DNA of 64,000 bases from Candidatus Megaera polyxenophila (GTDB lineage: Bacteria > Pseudomonadota > Alphaproteobacteria > Rickettsiales > Rickettsiaceae), in assembly GCA_037101405.1 (NCBI GenBank), contig AP017967.1:1-64000 (forward strand), given 5' to 3'. Shown in pieces: positions 37,685 to 47,442 of this stretch. Both the position numbers and the translations under genes were made by a program. Positions within the stretch are counted from its first letter, which is position 1; every line of letters starts with the position of its first letter. A model generated the notes under the pieces. That model worked only from the letters and a program-made list of their open reading frames with translations. It searched no databases and was not told the DNA's origin.

Positions 37685-37698
37685 TTTATTATATTCTT

Positions 37699-38169
37699 TT
37701 AGTATTGAGCCTTATCACGATCTTTTCTTAAGCAATTCAAAAATGCCTTGAGCGGACTATGAGGATTTATTGCTATTATTTCTTCTAAAACTGCCGTTAA
37801 TTCTTCCTCTCTTCCCAAATGAAATAAAGGTTCAACTTTTACTGAATATCCTTCTTCATTCTTAGGATCAATTGCAATAGCTAGGTTTGCACTATCAAGA
37901 GCCTCTCTATAACGTTCCATCCTATTTAATGCCTTTGCCTTTTTTATATACATTTGGTAAGCAGCAGGAGAAGAAGGGTCTGCTGCTATTGCTTTATCAC
38001 ATAGATATATAACTTGGTCATATTCTTCATTGTGTAAAGCTACATGAGCTTGATGATGTAAATGTCCGTGGTCATCTACAGTATTATTTGAAAAAAAGAT
38101 TTTATATATAAAAAATCCTCCAAGAAGAAATACCAGTACGAATAAGTATTTTGCGTAATTAAATTGCAT
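37699..38169 (-). CDS. Membrane-anchored TPR protein
   Basis: This 156-residue protein has one N-terminal membrane segment (about residues 7-26) and about three TPR units (LHNEEYDQVIYLCDKAIAADP, MERYREALDSANLAIAIDP, and LGREEELTAVLEEIIAINP). TPR arrays usually hold protein partners in complexes. No partner is indicated here. Confidence 0.78.
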   Translation of the reverse strand: MQFNYAKYLFVLVFLLGGFFIYKIFFSNNTVDDHGHLHHQAHVALHNEEYDQVIYLCDKAIAADPSSPAAYQMYIKKAKALNRMERYREALDSANLAIAIDPKNEEGYSVKVEPLFHLGREEELTAVLEEIIAINPHSPLKAFLNCLRKDRDKAQY

Positions 38170-38231
38170 TTTTATTCCCCATGTCTCTCATCTGTTAGAT
38201 TAACTTATTTAGAATAGCTTTTGAACATCCA

Positions 38232-38435
38232 TTATATCAATTTAATATTAGTAGCCGATAACTTACCTTTTTGTGTTACAGTTTCAAAACTGACTTTCTG
38301 GCCTTCATTAACGCTTTTGATACCAGCTTGCTCTAAAGCTGAGAAATGAAAAAATATGTCTCTTGATTTATCGCTAGGTTCTATAAAACCGTAGCCTTTT
38401 GTAGAATTGAACCATTTAACAACCCCTGTTTGCAT
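38232..38435 (-). CDS. Cold-shock protein, CspA family (copy 2)
   Basis: This 67-residue domain has RNP1 KGYGFIEP and RNP2 DIFFHFSAL. It differs from the copy at 3663 mainly in the C-terminal third (about two-thirds identical overall by eye). It follows HU on the same strand, repeating the order of the first pair. Confidence 0.93.
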   Translation of the reverse strand: MQTGVVKWFNSTKGYGFIEPSDKSRDIFFHFSALEQAGIKSVNEGQKVSFETVTQKGKLSATNIKLI

Positions 38436-38458
38436 AATATTATGTACCTTATTAAACT

Positions 38459-38734
38459 TTATTTATTACATACATCCTTTAGCTTCTTCCCTACTTTAAA
38501 CCTAGGTTTATTATATGCTGGAATATCCAAAGCTAATCCCGTTCTTGGATTATGCCCCCTCCTTGCTGCTATTTTACTAATACCAAAATTACCGAAGCCA
38601 ACGAGGGATATTTCCTTACCTTGCTCCATAGCATCAATTACTGAAGAGGTAAATGTATCAATAGTCTTTTCAGCTTCCTTTTTTGTGCACCCATGTTGAT
38701 TTGCGATATGGTCGATAAATTCTTGCTTATGCAT
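38459..38734 (-). CDS. HU/IHF-family DNA-bending protein (copy 2)
   Basis: This 91-residue HU protein has an [25 protein letters not shown] beta-arm region. It is about 70% identical by eye to the copy at 3927, so the two CspA-HU pairs look like a segment duplication followed by divergence. Confidence 0.92.
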   Translation of the reverse strand: MHKQEFIDHIANQHGCTKKEAEKTIDTFTSSVIDAMEQGKEISLVGFGNFGISKIAARRGHNPRTGLALDIPAYNKPRFKVGKKLKDVCNK

Positions 38735-38804
38735 AATGGTCTATTTTTATTTAATTATTAGTTCTAAAATTCAATTATAGTTCATCTTTTATAAACATTA
38801 CTAA

Positions 38805-39521
38805 TCAGTCATCACTTCTCCTGATTCCAAAAAAATGCAGTAGCATAGTAAATAAGTTGATAAAATCAAGATACAAAGTAAGTGCTCCGTATACTGCTAT
38901 ACTACCTGCTCTTGCTGTAGTTCCGTTCATGGAATAATAAATTGATTTAAGTTTCTGAGTATCATAAGCGGTAAGTATAGTGAATATGCCCACTCCTATA
39001 AAAGAAACTGCAAAATCAAGTGCCGCAGAACGTAAGAATATATTAATCAGACTAGCAATAATTAAACCTATTAACCCCATATAAACAAATGAACCAGCAG
39101 CAGTTAAATCCTTTTTTGTAGTATAGCCATATAGACTCATTACTCCAAAAGTAGACGCTGTAACAAAAAATGTTTTAGCAATACTTGCGGTCGTATATAT
39201 CAGAAATATAGAACCGAGCGATAATCCGTTAAGAATGGCAAATATACCAAGGTGTAACATAGCCTGCTGCTTATTCATGCTCATCAACTTACGACCAAAG
39301 AAAAAAATATGAATAAGCGGCGCAAACATCACAACATATACAAGAGGGGTAGTAAATATCACCATTGCGACTGGAGCACTATTACCTACTATATAAGCGA
39401 CCAGTGCCGAAATACCAAGTGCTAGGGACATATTCTGATAAATGGAAAGCATATATACTCTTAAGCCTTCATCGTAATAACTGTTTGCTTCTTTCGTAAA
39501 GCTATAATTATTGTATTTCAT
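38805..39521 (-). CDS. Bax inhibitor-1/YccA family membrane protein
   Basis: This 238-residue protein has seven membrane segments and the BI-1 hallmarks TKKDLTAAGSFVYMGLIGLIIA, AYDTQKLKSIYY and AVYGALTLYLDFINLFTMLLHFFG. Bacterial members are calcium-leak or stress-related channels. It sits immediately downstream (in transcription) of a truncated Rpn gene, separated by 27 bases. Confidence 0.9.
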   Translation of the reverse strand: MKYNNYSFTKEANSYYDEGLRVYMLSIYQNMSLALGISALVAYIVGNSAPVAMVIFTTPLVYVVMFAPLIHIFFFGRKLMSMNKQQAMLHLGIFAILNGLSLGSIFLIYTTASIAKTFFVTASTFGVMSLYGYTTKKDLTAAGSFVYMGLIGLIIASLINIFLRSAALDFAVSFIGVGIFTILTAYDTQKLKSIYYSMNGTTARAGSIAVYGALTLYLDFINLFTMLLHFFGIRRSDD

Positions 39522-39548
39522 AGTATTTTTAATAAAAAATGTTAATAC

Positions 39549-40403
39549 TTAAATAAGTTTTTGGATATCACTAACCGATAAGCCAGTGATTTTAGCAATC
39601 TTATCAACCGGATTACCTTGGTTAAGCATCATTTTAATTAATTCAGCTTTGCCTTTCTCAATACCTTTCTCAATACCTTGTAAGATACCCTTGTTAAAGC
39701 CTTCTTCAATGTATGAATCTGCTATAGTTCTCATAATATTATTTGCCTCTTCTTTAGGTAAATTATCTATAATTATTTGTTCCAATAGTTGTTTTTTCTC
39801 TTCAGGAACTTTGGAATCAGTATACCATAAAATCAGCTTAGTGAGAACATAGTTTTGTTCCTTGTCAATAATAATAGCTTTACTACAACGTCTTATCGCT
39901 TCTTTAAGCATAAGGATGGTATCCCGCTCATGAATATGTTTCATCGTATAAAGTAAAAAACTTAAGTGTTTTTCGTAATCCATCTCATTATCCGATATTG
40001 CCTGAAGATCGATAAGACGATAATCTTCTTCTATAGTTTTTCTTGCTATATCAGGATAAGTAAATAACTCAAATATATTCCTCGGTGCAGAGTATTTCTT
40101 TTTACCGTTATATATGACTATAGGTAGAATAACTGGTAATTTATTTCTTTTGATAGCGTGCCTCTCAAGTAATAATAAGGAATATTTAAGTAGTCTTAAT
40201 GCTATCCAATAATCAGAGTAAGACTGGTGTTCTATAAGCGTGTATATAAAAGCATCATATTTTTTATCTTCGGCTTTATTGTGCATTTGCACCGAAAATA
40301 CCATATCGCTAAGTTTTGTTCTTAGTGATTCCTCAACATACGTTTCTTTTTCAGGTTTAAGGGTAGTTAAGTCAACTAGCTGTTTATATTCTTCAGGTAA
40401 ATA
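39549..40403 (-). pseudogene. Rpn-family protein, N-terminus cut by ISc
   Basis: The frame from ATG 40304 extends upstream without a stop to the IS edge at 40404 (IYLPEEYKQLVDLTTLKPEKETYVEESLRTKLSDMVFSV), exactly as an Rpn N-terminal region should read. Its first codons are lost in the IS. The truncated C-terminal product (251 residues from 40304) has a helix-rich GILQGIEKGIEKGKAELIK tail and the SVSDIQKLI end, but lacks part of the nuclease core. Function is unlikely. Confidence 0.75.
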
Positions 40404-41726
40404 TATAGTGGACTGAAGAAGTCAGACAGTAAAATCAATAGTTTTGTTTCGCAAAAGATATAAAATTAAAAGAAACATAATTTAAATATATGACAAAAAA
40501 GCATATTAAAAATTTCAGTGCAGAATATAAAACTAAAGTAGTGTTGGAATTACTAGAATCGGAGGTAACTATATCTCAATTATCAAAGAAATATGAAATT
40601 ACTCCAAAGACTATTCAAAATTGGAAGAAGCATTTTTTAAGTAATGCATCAATGGCTTTTGAGCCGGCAAAAGTAGTCAGTGAGTACAAAACAGAAATTG
40701 AGGAGTTAAAATCTCAAAATGATGAATTAGCAAAAGCTCTGGGGAAGGCTACAATAGAGAGGGACTGGGCGTTGGGAAAGCTAAACGGCTTGGATATAGC
40801 AAATAAACGAGATCTTGTCGATTCCAAGCTGAAAGAATTATCAATGGCAAGACAATGCGAATTATTGAAGATAAATAGATCTATGCTTTATTATCAGCCC
40901 CAAATAATGAGCTTATACAACAAAAAGATTATGGATAGAATAGATGAAATATATACAGATAATCCAGAGTATGGTTATCGTTTTATTTATAAATCTTTAT
41001 TAGAGGAAGGATTAAATATTGGTAGAGATCGTACTCTCAAATACATGGGTATTATGGGTATAGAGGCTATTTATCCAAAGAAAAAGAAATCTATCTCTAT
41101 GCAGAATAAAGATCATAAGATATATCCATATCTCCTTGAGCCTTATTGGCAAATATATAACGGTAGTCGGTCTGTATACGTACCAAGATCAAATGAAGTA
41201 TGGAGCGGGGATATAACATACATTAGAACCCCGATAGGCTTTATGTATATGGCAGCAATTATAGATTGGCACAGTAAAGCTATATTGAGTTATAAACTGT
41301 CAAATTCAATGGATGCAAGCCTTGTAACGAGTATTTTAGAAGACGCTCTTAGTAAGTACCCACCTCCGCTGATATTCAATAGTGATCAAGGTAGTCAGTA
41401 TACCGGCTCAGAACATATAAAAATACTCGAGAAATACGGTATACAAATCTCTATGAACGGTAAAGGCAGAAGCATCGATAACATTGTTATGGAGAGATTT
41501 TTTAAGACTCTAAAATATAATTGTATATTTATAAATGAATTTAACAATATCTCAGAACTTAGGGAGGGGATTAACATATATGTAGATAAATATAATAATA
41601 GAAGATTTCATTCTAGTATTGGTTATAAAAAACCTATGGATGTTTATCTCAATGCATTACAAAATGCAGCATGATAATAGGAAACAAAATCTACAAAAAT
41701 TTGTCTTGATTTTTCAGTCCACTATA
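40404..41726 (+). mobile_element. ISc copy 2
   Basis: This full-length 1323 bp copy has TATAGTGG-type ends. It truncates the Rpn gene on its left and cuts a phage gene fragment on its right. Confidence 0.9.
40490..41674 (+). CDS. ISc transposase (copy 2)
   Basis: This gives the same 394-residue protein as at 11393, with no lesion. Confidence 0.9.
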   Translation: MTKKHIKNFSAEYKTKVVLELLESEVTISQLSKKYEITPKTIQNWKKHFLSNASMAFEPAKVVSEYKTEIEELKSQNDELAKALGKATIERDWALGKLNGLDIANKRDLVDSKLKELSMARQCELLKINRSMLYYQPQIMSLYNKKIMDRIDEIYTDNPEYGYRFIYKSLLEEGLNIGRDRTLKYMGIMGIEAIYPKKKKSISMQNKDHKIYPYLLEPYWQIYNGSRSVYVPRSNEVWSGDITYIRTPIGFMYMAAIIDWHSKAILSYKLSNSMDASLVTSILEDALSKYPPPLIFNSDQGSQYTGSEHIKILEKYGIQISMNGKGRSIDNIVMERFFKTLKYNCIFINEFNNISELREGINIYVDKYNNRRFHSSIGYKKPMDVYLNALQNAA

Positions 41727-41839
41727 ACCAGTGTAAACATCTGGTATTACTGGAAAGAGAGAAGGATCAGAAGTTTGCAAAGCATTATGAGAAATATCAT
41801 ACAAAATTAAATAGAGCAGTAAATGAAAGCAAAGTGTGA
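41727..41839 (+). pseudogene. C-terminal fragment of a phage-type protein
   Basis: From the IS edge one frame runs QCKHLVLLEREKDQKFAKHYEKYHT and ends at TGA 41837-41839, overlapping the start of the next gene. Only about 37 codons remain, so the family cannot be named. The overlap places it in the downstream operon. Confidence 0.5.
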
Positions 41840-42119
41840 AGAGATTGTTATAGAGCGTTATTTGAAGGGGAATATTAACAATGAATTTAAAGATGAGCTT
41901 TTGTGGGTCATTAACCTCCGGCGTGATAACGGTCAATATTTAGAAATATTATTTAAATTGTTACAAGACGAAAGCTCGGAAAAGCTTAAGATTCTGGAGA
42001 CTATAGTAAATATGATCAAAAAACAAATGATTGCCGATAATAGAGACTTTCAAGTAAGAGATCCGAAAAAGTTTGTAAACAACTTGCTAGAGGAGTTAGA
42101 ACATGAACTATCCAAGTAA
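41823..42119 (+). CDS. Unknown small protein in phage operon
   Basis: This 98-residue, highly charged helical protein (INLRRDNGQYLEILFKLLQDESSEKLKILETIVNMIKKQM) has no recognised family. Its ATG overlaps the upstream frame, and its 3' end overlaps the methyltransferase start by 17 bases, so it is translated as part of that phage operon. Confidence 0.55.
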   Translation: MKAKCEEIVIERYLKGNINNEFKDELLWVINLRRDNGQYLEILFKLLQDESSEKLKILETIVNMIKKQMIADNRDFQVRDPKKFVNNLLEELEHELSK

Positions 42120-43332
42120 TCATGAAACTATCACATGGGAAGAGGCGAGCATTAAGTTGTCGCAATTAAAAGAATATGCCAATAATCCAAGAAAGATAAC
42201 CAAGGAAATGCTGGATAAACTAGCTTCTCATATAAGGGAGGATGGGTATCATCAAAGAATAATAGTAGATAATGATTACACCATTATCGGCGGTCATCAG
42301 CGTAAAAAAGCTTTATATATGGCAGGTTACGATGATGAAACTACAATTGAGGTGTTAATGCCAAATAGGAAGCTAACACCGGAGGAAATAGACAGGTTGA
42401 ATATCAGAGATAACTTAGCGTTCGGTGAATATGATTTTGAAGTTCTAACGGAGCGGTTTAATCAGGAGGAGCTATTATCTTTTGGCATGGATAAGGATAT
42501 GCTAGCGCCTATATTTGATAAAGCCATATTGGAAGAAATAGGGGAAGAAGAGGAAATAGAAGTCTTAGCGGAAGCTACTGCTAGGCTTGGTGATATTTAC
42601 CTGCTCGGGTCTCATCGTTTAATGTGCGGAGATAGTACTAACCCGCAGCATGTTGATAAATTAATGGATGGAGCAAAGCCAATTTTAATGGTAACTGATC
42701 CGCCGTATGGTGTGGAGTATGATCCTAAGTGGCGTGAGGGTGTTGATCTTCAGGTAGGCATGCGTTCTAAAGGTAAGGTACTAAATGATGATAGATATGA
42801 TTGGTCTGAGGCTTACTCTCTGTTTACAGGTGATATTGCTTATGTTTGGCATTCATCTAAATATACGCACAAGTTTGCCGAGAATATAGAGAATAGCGGT
42901 TTTGAATTGATTTGTCTCATAATCTGGACAAAGCAGCAGTTTGCATTAAGCAGGGGTGATTATCATCATCAGCATGAGCCTCTATGGTATGCCGTACGGA
43001 AAGGGAAGAAGCATAACTGGCAGGGTAAACGTGATCAATCTACCGTATGGGAAATTGAAAATAATAATCCATTCGGTAATAGCAACAAGGAGGAAACTTG
43101 GGGACACGGTACGCAAAAGCCGATGGAGTGCATGCTTCGGCCTATACTTAATAACTCTGCTCAAGGTGAGAGTGTATACGATCCATTCGGTGGTAGCGGT
43201 ACTACATTAATTGCCTGCGAGAGGTCAAAGCGTAATTGTTATATGATGGAATTATCCCCAGCTTATGTTGATGTTATAATAAAGAGATGGGAAAAGGAAA
43301 CTAATAAAAAAGCTGTATTATTGAATGAGTAA
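42103..43332 (+). CDS. ParB-like nuclease fused to DNA adenine/cytosine-N4 methyltransferase (beta class)
   Basis: This 409-residue protein has a ParB/Srx-type N-terminal domain with the binding box (YHQRIIVDNDYTIIGGHQRKKAL), followed by a SAM-dependent methyltransferase. The catalytic D199-PPY and the SAM-binding F362-GGSGTT appear in the beta-class order (DPPY first). This ParB-methylase pairing is common in prophages, where it modifies phage DNA. It overlaps the small terminase-like gene by 8 bases. Confidence 0.9.
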   Translation: MNYPSNHETITWEEASIKLSQLKEYANNPRKITKEMLDKLASHIREDGYHQRIIVDNDYTIIGGHQRKKALYMAGYDDETTIEVLMPNRKLTPEEIDRLNIRDNLAFGEYDFEVLTERFNQEELLSFGMDKDMLAPIFDKAILEEIGEEEEIEVLAEATARLGDIYLLGSHRLMCGDSTNPQHVDKLMDGAKPILMVTDPPYGVEYDPKWREGVDLQVGMRSKGKVLNDDRYDWSEAYSLFTGDIAYVWHSSKYTHKFAENIENSGFELICLIIWTKQQFALSRGDYHHQHEPLWYAVRKGKKHNWQGKRDQSTVWEIENNNPFGNSNKEETWGHGTQKPMECMLRPILNNSAQGESVYDPFGGSGTTLIACERSKRNCYMMELSPAYVDVIIKRWEKETNKKAVLLNE

Positions 43333-43828
43333 AGCAAAAAGGGATATTACGCCGGAGGAGTCCGCACAGGTTGAATCATTAGCGGCGCATGGTCATACAC
43401 AAAGAGAGATTGCGTATTTCCTAAAAATACCTTACAGGACTTTTCAAAGAAAGCTTAAAGAGGATAGTCTTTTAATGACGTCCTGGAGGAGGGGTCGCTT
43501 TAAGGGCAAGGAGTATGTCCTTTCAAGGCTTATGAGGTTTATAAAAAATGATGAATTAAACGCCGTCAATTTAAATGCAATTCAGTTTTATTTACGCAAT
43601 ACTGGCTTTGGCTTGGAAAATAATGATGATAATAATGAGTTGCAAGTATCATTTGGTAATAAATCTGCTTTAGAAATAATGGATAGTACCTTAACTGCCT
43701 TAGAAGAAAGAGAGATAGGTGTTTCTAAAGCTCAACAACTCACTAGTCTAGCCTTAGCTAAACTGAATATAGAAAACAACGGCTCTAAGGATGATAAAGC
43801 AGTATACCAGCAAAGGAGTAGAGAGGAA

Positions 43829-45151
43829 TATAGTGGACTGAAAAATCAAGACAAATTTTTGTAGATTTTGTTTCCTATTATCATGCTGCATTTTGTAATG
43901 CATTGAGATAAACATCCATAGGTTTTTTATAACCAATACTAGAATGAAATCTTCTATTATTATATTTATCTACATATATGTTAATCCCCTCCCTAAGTTC
44001 TGAGATATTGTTAAATTCATTTATAAATATACAATTATATTTTAGAGTCTTAAAAAATCTCTCCATAACAATGTTATCGATGCTTCTGCCTTTACCGTTC
44101 ATAGAGATTTGTATACCGTATTTCTCGAGTATTTTTATATGTTCTGAGCCGGTATACTGACTACCTTGATCACTATTGAATATCAGCGGAGGTGGGTACT
44201 TACTAAGAGCGTCTTCTAAAATACTCGTTACAAGGCTTGCATCCATTGAATTTGACAGTTTATAACTCAATATAGCTTTACTGTGCCAATCTATAATTGC
44301 TGCCATATACATAAAGCCTATCGGGGTTCTAATGTATGTTATATCCCCGCTCCATACTTCATTTGATCTTGGTACGTATACAGACCGACTACCGTTATAT
44401 ATTTGCCAATAAGGCTCAAGGAGATATGGATATATCTTATGATCTTTATTCTGCATAGAGATAGATTTCTTTTTCTTTGGATAAATAGCCTCTATACCCA
44501 TAATACCCATGTATTTGAGAGTACGATCTCTACCAATATTTAATCCTTCCTCTAATAAAGATTTATAAATAAAACGATAACCATACTCTGGATTATCTGT
44601 ATATATTTCATCTATTCTATCCATAATCTTTTTGTTGTATAAGCTCATTATTTGGGGCTGATAATAAAGCATAGATCTATTTATCTTCAATAATTCGCAT
44701 TGTCTTGCCATTGATAATTCTTTCAGCTTGGAATCGACAAGATCTCGTTTATTTGCTATATCCAAGCCGTTTAGCTTTCCCAACGCCCAGTCCCTCTCTA
44801 TTGTAGCCTTCCCCAGAGCTTTTGCTAATTCATCATTTTGAGATTTTAACTCCTCAATTTCTGTTTTGTACTCACTGACTACTTTTGCCGGCTCAAAAGC
44901 CATTGATGCATTACTTAAAAAATGCTTCTTCCAATTTTGAATAGTCTTTGGAGTAATTTCATATTTCTTTGATAATTGAGATATAGTTACCTCCGATTCT
45001 AGTAATTCCAACACTACTTTAGTTTTATATTCTGCACTGAAATTTTTAATATGCTTTTTTGTCATATATTTAAATTATGTTTCTTTTAATTTTATATCTT
45101 TTGCGAAACAAAACTATTGATTTTACTGTCTGACTTCTTCAGTCCACTATA
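43829..45151 (-). mobile_element. ISc copy 3 (inverted)
   Basis: This 1323 bp copy is opposite to copy 2. It cuts a phage gene cleanly, with the two gene halves in frame on either side. Together with copy 2 it encloses a 2.1 kb phage segment in inverted repeats. Confidence 0.9.
43881..45065 (-). CDS. ISc transposase (copy 3)
   Basis: This gives the same 394-residue protein as at 11393. Confidence 0.9.
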   Translation of the reverse strand: MTKKHIKNFSAEYKTKVVLELLESEVTISQLSKKYEITPKTIQNWKKHFLSNASMAFEPAKVVSEYKTEIEELKSQNDELAKALGKATIERDWALGKLNGLDIANKRDLVDSKLKELSMARQCELLKINRSMLYYQPQIMSLYNKKIMDRIDEIYTDNPEYGYRFIYKSLLEEGLNIGRDRTLKYMGIMGIEAIYPKKKKSISMQNKDHKIYPYLLEPYWQIYNGSRSVYVPRSNEVWSGDITYIRTPIGFMYMAAIIDWHSKAILSYKLSNSMDASLVTSILEDALSKYPPPLIFNSDQGSQYTGSEHIKILEKYGIQISMNGKGRSIDNIVMERFFKTLKYNCIFINEFNNISELREGINIYVDKYNNRRFHSSIGYKKPMDVYLNALQNAA

Positions 45152-45243
45152 GAAGCGCTGGAATTTGCTGCTAAGATGAAAGAAGCAAGAGAAAACTTAA
45201 GGATAATCAACGAAAGTAACACAAAGGCAAATTAGAGTAGGAC

Positions 45244-45492
45244 ATGTTAAGATATATATTTAAAACAATAGATTATGTAATTTACGCTTTAGCAAGTGGG
45301 ATAATTCTGCTGCTTTTGTTTTCATGGGAAGAGTTAAATGATATGTTCCTGCAATTAACTACCATGGAGCTCCGAGTAATTGCCTTTATAGCGATTTTAG
45401 GTAGGCATTTGGATTATGTTTACCGTCTTCTAAAGTGGGTAACAAGCAAGATAAGAAACAAGATAACCGGGTATGTTTTAGAAAGAGAATGA
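45244..45492 (+). CDS. Small phage membrane protein
   Basis: This 82-residue protein has two hydrophobic segments (about residues 9-25 and 43-58), the size and layout of holin-like phage proteins, but no family motif. It begins 9 bases after the reconstructed small terminase-like gene and overlaps the next gene by ATGA. Confidence 0.5.
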   Translation: MLRYIFKTIDYVIYALASGIILLLLFSWEELNDMFLQLTTMELRVIAFIAILGRHLDYVYRLLKWVTSKIRNKITGYVLERE

Positions 45493-45707
45493 GTGAAGAT
45501 AGTAAAGATAAGGATCAGGATACTGAAAGCCTGGAAGGTCAAGAAGGTAAAAAGAAAAGGCTTTATTCGATTAATGCCAGTGATGGAATGATATTACTTT
45601 ATAAAAAACCTAAAGTAAGTGATATTGATGTAAAGGATAAAGATATCGAGCAGGAAATAAGGTGGCCCAATTTGTCTAGACTAAAAATCAGAAATTATGA
45701 GATATAA
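45489..45707 (+). CDS. Acidic phage protein, cut by ISa copy D
   Basis: Starting at ATG 45489 (MSEDSKDKDQDTESLEGQEG), which overlaps the upstream stop as ATGA, the native frame runs to the IS edge at 45658. After that point the residues are IS-encoded. The native sequence is highly charged (VKDKDIEQE) and not recognised. Confidence 0.5.
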   Translation: MSEDSKDKDQDTESLEGQEGKKKRLYSINASDGMILLYKKPKVSDIDVKDKDIEQEIRWPNLSRLKIRNYEI

Positions 45708-45721
45708 TTTGCGTTATAATT

Positions 45722-46564
45722 TTAGCCAATAATTTTTGTTAAATACACCTGTTCTGGAGTTAAATATTCCAAGGATTGGTGCATCCTTTTACTATTATAA
45801 AAAGTTATGTAATCTGTTATAGCATTTTTTACCTCCTTGACAGTATTTAAAATTATCAAATATATTTTTTCTTGTTTTAATGAACGCCAAAATCTTTCAA
45901 TAAATACATTATCTAAAGCCCTACCTTTACCGTCCATGCTAATCTTGATTTCACGTTTAACAAGTTCGTGGATGAAATTTTTTGACGTAAATTGAGAACC
46001 TTGATCGGTATTAAAAACCTCAGGTTGACCGTGCTTTTCTAGGGCTTCTTCTAGTGCGTCGATGCAAAAATCACTTTCTAAGCTAATTGAAACCTTCCAG
46101 CTCAGAATATAACGGCTAAACCAATCAATAATGGCTACTAGATATACAAATCCTTGTGCCATTCTAATATAAGTTATATCGGTGCTCCATACCTGATTTG
46201 TCTTAGTAATTTCAACGCCTTTTAAAAGATAAGGATATACCTTATGAGCTTGGTTGCGCTTGCTTAAATTCATTTTAGGATAAATGGCTTCTATTGCCAT
46301 TATTCCGTAATAACGACTTACCGCTTTGCGACCGATAACAATTCCAAACGGTACAAGATGCCTGGACATTCTTCTGGCCCCGAAATACGGATGCTCTGTG
46401 TAGATTTCATCAATTACTTTCATTATTTCTAAGTCTCTTGTAGTTATTCCTTTTGCCTTGTAATAATAAGTAGATTTATTAATTAAAAGTAGATCGCATT
46501 GCCTAGCAATGCTTAGATTTCTACAATTATTATCAATCATACTTTTCCTAGTTTCCAAGTCCAA
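45722..46564 (-). CDS. ISa OrfB (copy D)
   Basis: This gives the same protein as OrfB at 1749-2591. Confidence 0.88.
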   Translation of the reverse strand: MDLETRKSMIDNNCRNLSIARQCDLLLINKSTYYYKAKGITTRDLEIMKVIDEIYTEHPYFGARRMSRHLVPFGIVIGRKAVSRYYGIMAIEAIYPKMNLSKRNQAHKVYPYLLKGVEITKTNQVWSTDITYIRMAQGFVYLVAIIDWFSRYILSWKVSISLESDFCIDALEEALEKHGQPEVFNTDQGSQFTSKNFIHELVKREIKISMDGKGRALDNVFIERFWRSLKQEKIYLIILNTVKEVKNAITDYITFYNSKRMHQSLEYLTPEQVYLTKIIG

Positions 46565-46847
46565 ACAATGTAGATTTTTTTTTCAGCCAGTCACGCTCAA
46601 CGCTTAACTGTCCTATTTGTTCATATAATTGTTTTATCAAATCTTGATTGTCTGGATCTTTTGTTGCCGGCTTAACTTGAAAACCACTAACTAAATTTTC
46701 TATACCTCTTTTTTTCCATGCTTGTATTTGAGTTGCATGAACCCCGTACTTACTGCTTATTTGTGCTATTGTCATTTCAGCTTTTATTGCTTCTATAACA
46801 ATTTTTGTTTTTTCCGTCGCACTATATTGCTTCGCTTTTTTAGACAT
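46548..46847 (-). CDS. ISa OrfA (copy D)
   Basis: This gives the same protein as OrfA at 1466-1765. Confidence 0.88.
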   Translation of the reverse strand: MSKKAKQYSATEKTKIVIEAIKAEMTIAQISSKYGVHATQIQAWKKRGIENLVSGFQVKPATKDPDNQDLIKQLYEQIGQLSVERDWLKKKSTLFGLGN

Positions 46848-46923
46848 ATAATTTCCATTCCCTTGTTGTGAAATTATATCTCATTTTGCATTTTTAGCAG
46901 TCCAGTTTTTGGGTACCATTATA

Positions 46924-47066
46924 TTAATCCCCTCCCTAAGTTCTGAGATATTGTTAAATTCATTTATAAATATACAATTATATTTTAGAGTCTTAAAAAA
47001 TCTCTCCATAACAATGTTATCGATGCTTCTGCCTTTACCGTTCATAGAGATTTGTATACCGTATTT
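46924..47066 (-). mobile_element. ISc internal fragment
   Basis: These 143 bases match the transposase region of ISc (compare 43981-44123), coding for KYGIQISMNGKGRSIDNIVMERFF and nearby residues. No ISc ends remain, so ISa insertions or recombination removed the rest. Confidence 0.88.
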
Positions 47067-47142
47067 TATAATGGTACCCAAAAACTGGACTGCTAAAAAT
47101 GCAAAATGAGATATAATTTCACAACAAGGGAATGGAAATTAT

Positions 47143-47442
47143 ATGTCTAAAAAAGCGAAGCAATATAGTGCGACGGAAAAAACAAAAATTGTTATAGAAG
47201 CAATAAAAGCTGAAATGACAATAGCACAAATAAGCAGTAAGTACGGGGTTCATGCAACTCAAATACAAGCATGGAAAAAAAGAGGTATAGAAAATTTAGT
47301 TAGTGGTTTTCAAGTTAAGCCGGCAACAAAAGATCCAGACAATCAAGATTTGATAAAACAATTATATGAACAAATAGGACAGTTAAGCGTTGAGCGTGAC
47401 TGGCTGAAAAAAAAATCTACATTGTTTGGACTTGGAAACTAG
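47143..47442 (+). CDS. ISa OrfA (copy E)
   Basis: This gives the same protein as OrfA at 1466-1765. Confidence 0.88.
   Translation: MSKKAKQYSATEKTKIVIEAIKAEMTIAQISSKYGVHATQIQAWKKRGIENLVSGFQVKPATKDPDNQDLIKQLYEQIGQLSVERDWLKKKSTLFGLGN

Larger units (their letters stand above)
43325..45235 (+). pseudogene. Small terminase-like phage protein interrupted by ISc copy 3
   Basis: The N-terminal 168 codons have an HTH (ESLAAHGHTQREIAYFLKIPYRTFQRKL) at the start, as phage small terminases do. The frame is entered by ISc at 43829, and the remainder (EALEFAAKMKEARENLRIINE...) resumes on the other side in the same frame, ending at 45233-45235. The element is 441 codons long, so the frame is kept across the insertion. 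The terminase large subunit lies 16 kb away at 61018. Confidence 0.65.
45658..46923 (-). mobile_element. ISa copy D (inverted)
   Basis: This full 1266 bp copy truncates a phage gene on its left and faces copy E across a 143 bp ISc fragment. No matching target duplication is seen at its ends. Confidence 0.9.

Noticed and set aside
46881-47109. Short ORFs running from ISa ends into the ISc fragment.
   Set aside because: They are chance frames across IS junctions and contain ISc transposase residues read out of context.
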